From Anaerolineales bacterium (GTDB taxonomy: Bacteria > Chloroflexota > Anaerolineae > Aggregatilineales > J027), in assembly GCA_020634155.1 (NCBI GenBank), contig JACKCI010000002.1:992001-1056000 (forward strand): 64,000 bases of DNA, in the 5' to 3' direction. Positions 24,333 to 31,692 of this stretch are shown one piece after another. Position 1 is the stretch's first letter. Every line of letters starts with the position of its first letter. A program made the position numbers and the translations under genes. Under the pieces are notes generated by a model that had not been told where the DNA came from, did no database searches, and worked only from the letters and a program-made list of their open reading frames with translations.

Positions 24333-24504
24333 TGCCCAAAATCGAGAGACCTAATTTGACGACATCGTTAGCGCGGAGGGCCGGAATCTTGGCATCATTG
24401 GCTTCTTCGGCGGCCCGTGCATACAGATTCGCCGCAATCAAGCCCACCACAAGGCCGATGATGGCTCCACGCAAGTAGGTTTGGGACTTCCAGTTTTCCT
24501 CCAT
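24292..24504 (-). CDS. Small single-TM protein of the NACHT-HEAT operon
   Basis: This 70-residue protein has one Gly-rich membrane helix ('GAIIGLVVGLIAANLYA', with GxxxG-like spacing) and a short polar tail. The frame is open to 24546, but ATG 24504 shares a base with the stop of the upstream gene (TGATG) and has AAGGAG five bases upstream, so it is the start. It is the third gene of the NTPase operon. Function unknown; the Gly pattern suggests helix packing with a partner, perhaps the adjacent two-TM protein. Confidence 0.72.
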   Translation of the reverse strand: MEENWKSQTYLRGAIIGLVVGLIAANLYARAAEEANDAKIPALRANDVVKLGLSILGIVRQITELGGSNK

Positions 24505-24923
24505 CAAGGCTCCTTCTTCACCATACGGATGATAAATTGTTCCCAACGGGTGAGGCGTGTGTCAAGGGCGATTAAGGGTTGCACAAGCTTCTCTGCCAAG
24601 GGCGGTAACCAGCCCGTAACCTTTTCAATCTTCTCCCGCACTGACCGCAGCAGTGGGGTGGTGCCACCAATCAAGCGGTCATTGAGCGAGAGCAGGTAAG
24701 CCAATACAACGGTCAAAATGCCTAACACTATTGTTATGGGCAACAAAAAACAAATCACGCCCAAAATACTGGCGGCTGTTGTGACCTGATAATCTTCCCA
24801 CGTTCCAGTTAGATTCAGAGTCAGTAAACCCACCACCGCCAAAATAAGTGCCCCCGCCGTGAGGGTCATCGGCAACACAATCATCAGCCATACATCACGG
24901 CGGTGCTTGGCAACAGGGTTCAT
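24504..24923 (-). CDS. Two-TM membrane protein of the NACHT-HEAT operon
   Basis: This 139-residue protein has two long hydrophobic stretches (about residues 13-38 and 48-80) and a basic amphipathic C-terminal region ('LRSVREKIEKVTGW'), likely cytoplasmic. I do not recognise the family. Its ATG shares one base with the stop of the NTPase gene (TAATG at 24921-24925), and the next gene shares one base with its own stop, so all three should be translated in coupled fashion. A membrane complex with the anchored NTPase is a reasonable inference, not shown by sequence. Confidence 0.72.
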   Translation of the reverse strand: MNPVAKHRRDVWLMIVLPMTLTAGALILAVVGLLTLNLTGTWEDYQVTTAASILGVICFLLPITIVLGILTVVLAYLLSLNDRLIGGTTPLLRSVREKIEKVTGWLPPLAEKLVQPLIALDTRLTRWEQFIIRMVKKEP

Positions 24924-27532
24924 TAGGCGACGCTCGGTAAGGTCTGCAACAAGCGCAGTTGCAGCATTGCTAGCGCTTCAAAGGCGGATGTGCGTACCCC
25001 AGCATCTTTGTCCATCAGTGCGCCATAGAGGGGCTTCACAGCACGAACCATACCCAGCTTGCCCAAAGTACGGGCTGCGAGTACCCGTGCATGGGTGTCA
25101 CCCTCTTGCAAGGCGCGGACTAGCAATTGCAGCGCATTATCCCCATTGGGTACACCCACTCCAATTGAGTTGGCCCAGTTGTTGAGCCACAAGAGTTGTT
25201 CCAATTGTGGATAAGCCCGCGGTGCTTGGTGTTCAGGTGTGCGGACACGAGCAAAGTTGAACTCGGCAGCCGAGCGCACAAACCACTCTGGGTCATTGAG
25301 CATAGTACGATAAATAGCGATTAAGGCCCACGGCTGTGGGATGCGAGAAAGGCCATAAATCGCTGAACGCCGTACCATCATATCATTATGCTCAACCGCA
25401 TCTTCCAAAATCCGATGCCCTTCACCGGGGATACCACCCAATCCTTGAGCAATGACTTGGCGGAGTGGTTCTTCACCTTGTAGCAGCGCCCTCACCATAA
25501 TCTCTAAGGCTTCTTCAGTACCAATTGCCCCAAGGGCCTCGCCTGCTGCAAGCTGCACTTCCCGATTTTCGTCCACCAACATGGGAGGCAAGTCAGCAAG
25601 GGCTGTTTCATCACCCAGCGCTCCCATGCCAATACAGGCCATCCGTCGAATAGTGGGGTTACCGCTACGAATAGCTTGGCGTAGGATAAACAATACATTG
25701 GGGTCACGGCTGGCAATCAAGGCCGCTACCGCCCGTGCCCGAATGGTAGGGTATTGAGTGGGAGCCAGCAACGCTGCACTTAAGCGCTTCATAATCTCGG
25801 CACGCCAATTCGCATCAGCAGGGGCTTCTGGCAGCCAGCGAGCAATCGAAAACAGGTTATTGAATAGAATATCCGGCGCTACTGAGAGTTTCTTGGCGAT
25901 AGCCGGAGATAGGTCGAGTGTAGAGGCCGTGTAAGCGATTGCCATATGCCAATTGGCATTGGCGGCAACATCCCCGATTCGTTGCGGGAAGTCTTGAATC
26001 AACGCTTCGGCTCCAAGGTAAGACGTCAGCATAGGGTGGCGCAAGTCGTAAGTGTTGCTGGCCCGCTTGACCATTAGGCCATTACTGGTGAGCGCTTTGG
26101 TCAACTGGTCAACTGTGGCATCATGCTTATCATCGGTAGCAGGTACACGCTTGCTGGCGATTTCGTGGATTTGGTCTTGTTTGAGCAAAACCCCACGATC
26201 CAGCATGACCATTGCCACTTCTCGCAGCAACCCTGCACTGTATTGGTCATCGGGCAGGTAGTCACGCACATAGCGCTCATACCAGCTTCGTATCCCTACC
26301 TCGCGCTCATCGCCGTTAAGGGCCGCTAATACCTTCAGCGTTATCTCTAACGGCATCCGGTTGCGGTTATCATTGAGTAGCCGTTGGGTAATCTTGGGGT
26401 CAACCCCCTGCACTTGAATTTTCTTCTTGCCTGCTTTGCGGCTTTCCACCGTCGGCCAGAGCGCAACCCATTTGCGAACATATTGCTCAGTCTCAATAGG
26501 TGTCCAAGGCCGAAGATACATCGGGACAAATCCCAGATGTGCCAATGGGTCATAGTTGTTGGGTGGGCCGCTAATGATGATACGGTTGTTGCCATAAGCC
26601 GCCATAAAGCTTTGCAGCCAAGGATAAACCCGTGTGCGTTCTTGCACGGATAAATCATCGAAGCCATCAATCAGCACCAAGCAGTTGCCTTGCCCCAATC
26701 GTTGATAGATGAGGGCTGGGGCCGCCTGCCCCGTCAACAGAGTCGCGTAATCTTGAAAGGCGCGGATGACTGGCTCGGCGGGGTCTACCTCGGTACCATA
26801 GATGTTGAGGTCAAGATCGATTGAGCCGATGTGAAAGAAAATCGGGAACCAGTCCGTGAGGGGGCGGGTTTGCACATAATCTACCCGCTCAACCCCACTT
26901 TGCTGCACACTCTGGAATTGCTCCATCACCCGCTCTTGGATCTTTTCCAAGTCACTGCGGCGGCGGGAGCGTTCTGCTTCTGAGAGACCTTCTTGCTCTT
27001 CTTCAATGGCACGGTTGGTCAGGTCTTGTAGATTCTCAAATGAAACTGCCCCAAGTGTCATGAGTGCCAAGGTTGCGAGGGCTGTGCTTTTGCCTGTACC
27101 GGGGTTGCCTAGTAAAGCGACATGGGGCGCACCCACGCACAAATCTGCCAGCGGGATGTGTTCGAGGCTGTAGGAGGCATAGATTTCAGGAAAATCATGG
27201 TGACGTGGAATCACCATTGAATACTGAAATTCCGAAGCATCATCGGTTTCGGCAATCGCAATCAGCGCCTTATCGACGATAATCTTCGGCTCCATGACAA
27301 TCTCGGACAGTTTGACCGTTGGCCCCGCCAGATGATAGCCCTCAAGGTACTCGGTCAAATCATCCATATAGCGAGCGTCGGCGGTGCGCTTTAAGAATTG
27401 GCGGGCGCTTTCAGCTTGACCTTCTGCCGCCTCCCGAATCCGGCGCAACCGTTCTTGGTAACGCCATAGCCCATAGCCAATCCCTGATGCACTACCGAAA
27501 CCAAGCAAGAAAGAAATCAGGTCAAAACGCAT
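24923..27532 (-). CDS. Membrane-anchored NACHT/STAND NTPase with C-terminal HEAT repeats
   Basis: This 869-residue protein has an N-terminal membrane segment ('DLISFLLGFGSASGIGYGLW'), a coiled stretch, a P-loop NTPase domain and a HEAT-repeat C-terminus. Walker A is 'LLGNPGTGKST' (about 140-149) and the NACHT-type Walker B is 'CLVLIDGFDDL' (about 284-294). A charged insert rich in Glu and Arg (about 170-210) separates the two. A winged-helix-like middle (about 400-520) leads to HEAT repeats (about 590-760 and 800-860, for example 'RRMACIGMGALGDETAL'). STAND NTPases act as ligand-triggered switches in signalling, defence and cell death; here the HEAT repeats would be the sensor and the membrane anchor the effector side. 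The actual role is unknown. Confidence 0.85.
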   Translation of the reverse strand: MRFDLISFLLGFGSASGIGYGLWRYQERLRRIREAAEGQAESARQFLKRTADARYMDDLTEYLEGYHLAGPTVKLSEIVMEPKIIVDKALIAIAETDDASEFQYSMVIPRHHDFPEIYASYSLEHIPLADLCVGAPHVALLGNPGTGKSTALATLALMTLGAVSFENLQDLTNRAIEEEQEGLSEAERSRRRSDLEKIQERVMEQFQSVQQSGVERVDYVQTRPLTDWFPIFFHIGSIDLDLNIYGTEVDPAEPVIRAFQDYATLLTGQAAPALIYQRLGQGNCLVLIDGFDDLSVQERTRVYPWLQSFMAAYGNNRIIISGPPNNYDPLAHLGFVPMYLRPWTPIETEQYVRKWVALWPTVESRKAGKKKIQVQGVDPKITQRLLNDNRNRMPLEITLKVLAALNGDEREVGIRSWYERYVRDYLPDDQYSAGLLREVAMVMLDRGVLLKQDQIHEIASKRVPATDDKHDATVDQLTKALTSNGLMVKRASNTYDLRHPMLTSYLGAEALIQDFPQRIGDVAANANWHMAIAYTASTLDLSPAIAKKLSVAPDILFNNLFSIARWLPEAPADANWRAEIMKRLSAALLAPTQYPTIRARAVAALIASRDPNVLFILRQAIRSGNPTIRRMACIGMGALGDETALADLPPMLVDENREVQLAAGEALGAIGTEEALEIMVRALLQGEEPLRQVIAQGLGGIPGEGHRILEDAVEHNDMMVRRSAIYGLSRIPQPWALIAIYRTMLNDPEWFVRSAAEFNFARVRTPEHQAPRAYPQLEQLLWLNNWANSIGVGVPNGDNALQLLVRALQEGDTHARVLAARTLGKLGMVRAVKPLYGALMDKDAGVRTSAFEALAMLQLRLLQTLPSVA

Positions 27533-27545
27533 AATGAGCGGCCCC

Positions 27546-28250
27546 CTAGCCAGTGACTAAAATACGTCCACATCCGATGCAATACACCATTTCGTCACCG
27601 TGCAAAATCCGTTGGACATCTGAGCTTGGTTGCTCGATACCACACGCGCTACAACTATCTTCTTTGAGGAGGGCGATAGCCTGCCCCCGTTTGCGTTTGC
27701 GGAGGTTGCGGTAATGATCAAAGGTTTCTTTGGGGATTCCCTGCATTTTAGCTTTGCGCTTCCGCAAAATGGTGTCTATTTCGTGGTTGAGTTGGTCGCG
27801 TTCTTCGATGAGTTCGGTTTCGTCAGTGACGCGATGCGCGAGTGCTTCTTCAAGCGTGTGTTGGGCTTCTGTATGGTGCTGCTGGGCGGTGGATTGTACC
27901 TTTTTCGCCTCAGCAAGCTGTTCTTCAAGCGTGGTCTGTCGGCGGCGTAAGGATGCCACCTCATCGTTGCGCTCTTGAAGTTCTTTGGGGTTTTTGATTT
28001 TTCCGCTATAAACAAGCGTGTCAACCTCTTGAATTTTCTGGATGAGACTCGATAATTCAAGTTCTAGGTTTTTGGTATGGGCGCTGGCCTCGTGTAGGGC
28101 AGCTTCTGTTGTGCTGAGGGTTTGGCGGGTCGCGGTGATGACCGCATCATTAGAAAGTGCGGCTTCAATATCATGTAACCGCTGGCGAGCCTCATCTACC
28201 GCAAGTTCAAGGCTTTGAATTGCATAAAGCGTGCTGAAAATATTGTCCAT
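27546..28250 (-). CDS. COG1579-family coiled-coil zinc-ribbon protein
   Basis: This 234-residue cytosolic protein has a long antiparallel coiled coil (about residues 5-180) and a C-terminal C4 zinc ribbon with 'CSACGIE' and 'YCIGCGRIL'. The turn sequence 'YSGKIKNPKELQ' is the diagnostic motif of the family, found widely in bacteria and studied as CT398 in Chlamydia, where it binds sigma-54 and secretion parts. The frame opens at 28262, but ATG 28250 has GGAA seven bases upstream. It lies directly upstream of the NTPase gene on the same strand with a 13-base gap, so the two may share a transcript. Confidence 0.85.
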   Translation of the reverse strand: MDNIFSTLYAIQSLELAVDEARQRLHDIEAALSNDAVITATRQTLSTTEAALHEASAHTKNLELELSSLIQKIQEVDTLVYSGKIKNPKELQERNDEVASLRRRQTTLEEQLAEAKKVQSTAQQHHTEAQHTLEEALAHRVTDETELIEERDQLNHEIDTILRKRKAKMQGIPKETFDHYRNLRKRKRGQAIALLKEDSCSACGIEQPSSDVQRILHGDEMVYCIGCGRILVTG

Positions 28251-28338
28251 AATGGGTTCCATTTAGCATTTTACTTGACCCTCATTATACTACAGAGAGG
28301 ATTGTACGCCCACAGGTGCGGTTTTACCCAAAGCATAC

Positions 28339-28344
28339 TATAAT
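28339..28344 (+). promoter_or_regulatory. Consensus -10 element before the glycan-assembly cluster
   Basis: TATAAT lies 28 bases before the start of the first polytopic gene of the cluster, in the 110-base gap that separates it from the divergent zinc-ribbon gene. No good -35 hexamer is visible at 16-18 bases upstream, so promoter strength is uncertain. Confidence 0.4.
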
Positions 28345-28372
28345 CGGGCGTTAATAGACTAAGGGAGACCTC

Positions 28373-30058
28373 ATGGGATCGCGTCGTAAGGTAGATGTTT
28401 CAACCCAAGAATGGCGATGGGTAGCTTTTTGGGGTGGTGTTTTTGTAACCATCACATTTTTACCCTATGCGTTGGCGATGTTTGCCTCCAACGATACATG
28501 GCATTTCTTGGGGATGCTAGGTAATCCCAAGGATGGGGCACCATATTTCGCTAAAATTCGGCAAGGGATCCAAGGAAACTGGCTGTATGATTTTCGTTAT
28601 ACACCGGAAACCCATGATTCAGCAGGTCTATTTACATTTTACCTGTTATTGGGTCATTTAGCGCGGCTACTAGGTTTCTCCAATTTTGTCATTTTCCATT
28701 TAGCGCGTATTGCGGCCAGCTTGTTCATGTTGACCGCTTTTTATCAATTTGGGGCTACGGTTTGGCAACGGCTCCGCCCTCGTCGGATGTTTTTTGCGAT
28801 AACAACAGTGGCGAGTGGCTTAGGTTGGCTAGTATTACCCCTTGTGCCTGATAATGGGGTGTTCCCGCCTGATATTGGTATTCCAGAGGCTTTTCCCCTC
28901 TATGCTAGTTTTGTGAATCCGCATTTCCCATTTATCATTGGGTGCCTTACCTTAATGGCGGCCACCTTGCTCAGTGTTTTTCGCCCCGGTTTTTCGGAAG
29001 CGCCAACTGTTGACAATGGGGGGCTACAACTCATTTTGCTCTCAGTTTTGATCTCAATTGTCCAACCCCCCGCCATGATTGGCATTGGGGCTGCGCTAGT
29101 CGTATTCATTTTTCTCAGTAGTTACATCAATCACTCTATTCCTTGGCATGAAGTGCGCTGGGGGGCGATGGTTTGGCTGCCCGCTTTTCCCGTTGCGATT
29201 TACTATATCCTTGTGTTTCAGACCAGTTCAATTGTTGAGGAATTTAACAAGCAGAATATCACCCCTTCTCCCAATATCTTTTTTACCCTGATGAGCTTTG
29301 GCATCCTCTTATTTATTGCCTTTCCGGGGATTGCCCGTGCGGTGCGGCGCTTTGAGCGTGATGGCGACCAATTGATGCTCTTGTGGCTTATCGCCAATCT
29401 CATAGCTATCTATACACCTTATAGTTTGCAGCGGCGCTTTTTTATTGGACTAATTATCCCCTTTAGTTTTTTTGCGGTACGGGCAGTAGAGGACTATTGG
29501 TCTTATCACATTGCCCCACGCTGGCAAAGAGTCACAATGGTTGTTGCGCTGATTCTGATTTTCCCGTCACATTTTATTACCTTGGGTATCCCTCTCTATG
29601 GCGCAATTAGTGACCGAGAAGCTGGCGCTAATGCAGGCTTAGTGGCTGGTGCAGACTATATTGCGGTTTACGATTGGCTAGAAGAAGTGGGACAAGTTGA
29701 TGAAGTTGTCTTAGCTGCCCCGAATATCAGCCTTTGGATCCCCTCCCGAACCGACTTACGTGTCGTCTATGGACATCCGTTTGAGACCGTTCCTGCCGAC
29801 ACCCGTCTCAAGCAGGTTGAAGATTTTTATAGCGGGCGTGACTGCACGGCTTTGTTCAACGAGAATCTCAAGTTTCAAATTGATTATGTGGTTTGGGGTA
29901 GCGAAGAGCGCCAGTTTGCTAAAGACATTCAAGAGGATAACCCCAATCAATCCCATAGCGATTGTATTGCCCAAATGGTTACAGACCAAGAACTGACTGA
30001 CGATCAAATTCGTATCTTTGGAGATGTGACCCTGTACACCTTGCGTGAGCTACGCTAG
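28373..30058 (+). CDS. GT-C-like polytopic membrane protein, tandem paralogue A
   Basis: This 561-residue protein has about ten membrane segments and a soluble C-terminal part of about 130 residues. I do not recognise a named family. The first outer loop reads 'DGAPYFAKIRQGIQGNW', then 'YTPETHDSAGLFTFY', which recurs in the next gene as a shared motif. Late conserved parts include 'YSLQRRFFIGLIIPFSF'. The layout matches polyprenyl-phosphate-sugar-dependent GT-C enzymes: a first loop with acidic residues followed by a helix bundle and an outer domain. AAGGGAG precedes the ATG, and a TATAAT at 28339-28344 may be its -10 element. The paralogue begins two bases after the stop. Confidence 0.7.
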   Translation: MGSRRKVDVSTQEWRWVAFWGGVFVTITFLPYALAMFASNDTWHFLGMLGNPKDGAPYFAKIRQGIQGNWLYDFRYTPETHDSAGLFTFYLLLGHLARLLGFSNFVIFHLARIAASLFMLTAFYQFGATVWQRLRPRRMFFAITTVASGLGWLVLPLVPDNGVFPPDIGIPEAFPLYASFVNPHFPFIIGCLTLMAATLLSVFRPGFSEAPTVDNGGLQLILLSVLISIVQPPAMIGIGAALVVFIFLSSYINHSIPWHEVRWGAMVWLPAFPVAIYYILVFQTSSIVEEFNKQNITPSPNIFFTLMSFGILLFIAFPGIARAVRRFERDGDQLMLLWLIANLIAIYTPYSLQRRFFIGLIIPFSFFAVRAVEDYWSYHIAPRWQRVTMVVALILIFPSHFITLGIPLYGAISDREAGANAGLVAGADYIAVYDWLEEVGQVDEVVLAAPNISLWIPSRTDLRVVYGHPFETVPADTRLKQVEDFYSGRDCTALFNENLKFQIDYVVWGSEERQFAKDIQEDNPNQSHSDCIAQMVTDQELTDDQIRIFGDVTLYTLRELR

Positions 30059-30060
30059 TA

Positions 30061-31692
30061 ATGGCCTCAATTTCCCAGCGCGAATGGCGTCATGTTGCCT
30101 ACTTCACGGTGGGGGTATTGGTTATTACTACTGTGCCTTATCTATTGGCATGGTGGCTACAAGACCGTTCATGGCTATTCAATGGTTTTGTGTTTGGAGT
30201 CGAAGACGGTAATGCTTATCTCGGCAAGATGCGTCTAGGGGTGCGTGGCTATTGGGATTTCTTTCTCTTCTTTACCCCTGAAGCTCACGCAAGCGCTCCG
30301 CTTTTTTATTTGCCGTATATACTTCCGGGCCAATTTCTTGGCCTGTTTATGGATAGCCATGACCCTGCGCTATTCGGCTGGATGGTACTGACTTTTCACG
30401 CCATGCGTCTTGGGTTTGATGCATTGTTGATTGTAAGCATCTATCGCTTTATTGCTTTGTTTTTAGATACATCATCCCAGCGTTTCATGGCTCTCCTACT
30501 TGCTTGTTTGGGCGGAGGGCTGGGATGGCTTCTCATTCTCATTGGGAAATCCAACTTGTTGGGTGATTTGCCTGCCGAGTTTTATATACCCGAAGGCTTT
30601 AGCTTTTATATCCTCTATGGATTGCCGCATATCGCGTTGGCGCGTGCCCTACTGCTGATAGGTTTACATCTGCTTATTACCCAACCACGTTATGCTCAGG
30701 CAATAGGGGCTGGATTATGTTGGGCGGGGGTCGGCCTGTGTGTTCCCTTTTATTTACTCGTCATCTATGGCATTCTAGGCGGGTGGGGGTTGGCACGGTG
30801 GTTGCGGAACAAGCGCTTTCCCAAAGCATTCGCTGTGCAGGGCCTGTTGGCAAGTAGTCTGACATTCCCCCTGTTGTTGTACTATCTGATGGTGTTCAAT
30901 CAGAATAAAGCTTTTGCCCAGTGGTCGAGCCAAAATCTGCTGCCATCTCCGCATCCGTTGCATTATCTCTTGGCGTATGGGATATTAGCTATACTCGCCA
31001 TGTTTAGTCTACGCCGCTATCTTCCCATTACCGATACCAATGCGCTGTTGATTGCATGGGTCTTGATGGTTCCATTATGGGTCTATTTGCCAATCAACGT
31101 ACAGCGACGGTTAGCTGAAGGGGTTTTGGTACCACTTGCCATTTTAGCAACACCTGCTTTATTCCATGTGCGCTGGCAGATGGGTATTGTAGTGATATTG
31201 CTACTGAGTAGCCTCTTGTTGCTTATAGGCAGTACCTTTGCAGTCCTTCAGCAGACCCGCCCTATCTATAGACCTTATGATGAAGTGGCCGCGCTTGATT
31301 GGTTAAATGACTATGCAGATGAGAATGCGGTGGCGCTGGGTACCTTTGAAACGGGCAATTTTCTGCCTGCCCGCACCAATCTCCGTGCTTTCTTGGGGCA
31401 TGGCCCTGAAACACTATATGCGTCAGACAAACGTGATTTGGTTGATCGCTTTTTTGCCGACCAGATGACCGAAGCCGAGCGTCTTTCATTCTATGAGCAG
31501 TATCATATCCGCTATATTTTCTATGGGCCGCTTGAGCGTGAACTTGCATCTCACCAAGCGCAGCCCACATGGACACATTCAGTAGCTTTACTCTATGACT
31601 ATGACGGATACCAAATATTTGAGGTGTTATTGACATGCACCGACGAGACTTGCGCCCTTGGTTGCCATTGCTCATCCTTGCCATCACGGTAG
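30061..31692 (+). CDS. GT-C-like polytopic membrane protein, tandem paralogue B
   Basis: This 543-residue protein is organised like the preceding gene and clearly related to it. 'DGNAYLGKMRLGVRGYW' and 'FTPEAHASAPLFYLPY' match the first-loop motif of paralogue A, and 'INVQRRLAEGVLVPLAI' matches its late helix. About ten membrane segments are followed by a short outer domain. Its ATG is two bases after the upstream stop. The 3' end overlaps the next gene by 58 bases in another frame; the final 20 or so residues, with four Cys, probably have little constraint. Likely a sugar transferase of the GT-C superfold, donor and acceptor unknown. Confidence 0.7.
   Translation: MASISQREWRHVAYFTVGVLVITTVPYLLAWWLQDRSWLFNGFVFGVEDGNAYLGKMRLGVRGYWDFFLFFTPEAHASAPLFYLPYILPGQFLGLFMDSHDPALFGWMVLTFHAMRLGFDALLIVSIYRFIALFLDTSSQRFMALLLACLGGGLGWLLILIGKSNLLGDLPAEFYIPEGFSFYILYGLPHIALARALLLIGLHLLITQPRYAQAIGAGLCWAGVGLCVPFYLLVIYGILGGWGLARWLRNKRFPKAFAVQGLLASSLTFPLLLYYLMVFNQNKAFAQWSSQNLLPSPHPLHYLLAYGILAILAMFSLRRYLPITDTNALLIAWVLMVPLWVYLPINVQRRLAEGVLVPLAILATPALFHVRWQMGIVVILLLSSLLLLIGSTFAVLQQTRPIYRPYDEVAALDWLNDYADENAVALGTFETGNFLPARTNLRAFLGHGPETLYASDKRDLVDRFFADQMTEAERLSFYEQYHIRYIFYGPLERELASHQAQPTWTHSVALLYDYDGYQIFEVLLTCTDETCALGCHCSSLPSR

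Noticed and set aside
24923..27532. Calling the NACHT-HEAT protein a proven anti-phage gene
   Set aside because: The domain order fits, but there is no other defence gene nearby and STAND NTPases have many roles, so I kept only a hypothesis.
28261..28310. TTGACC (28275-28280) as a -35 box for the plus strand
   Set aside because: The only nearby TATAAT on the plus strand is about 58 bases away, far from promoter spacing.
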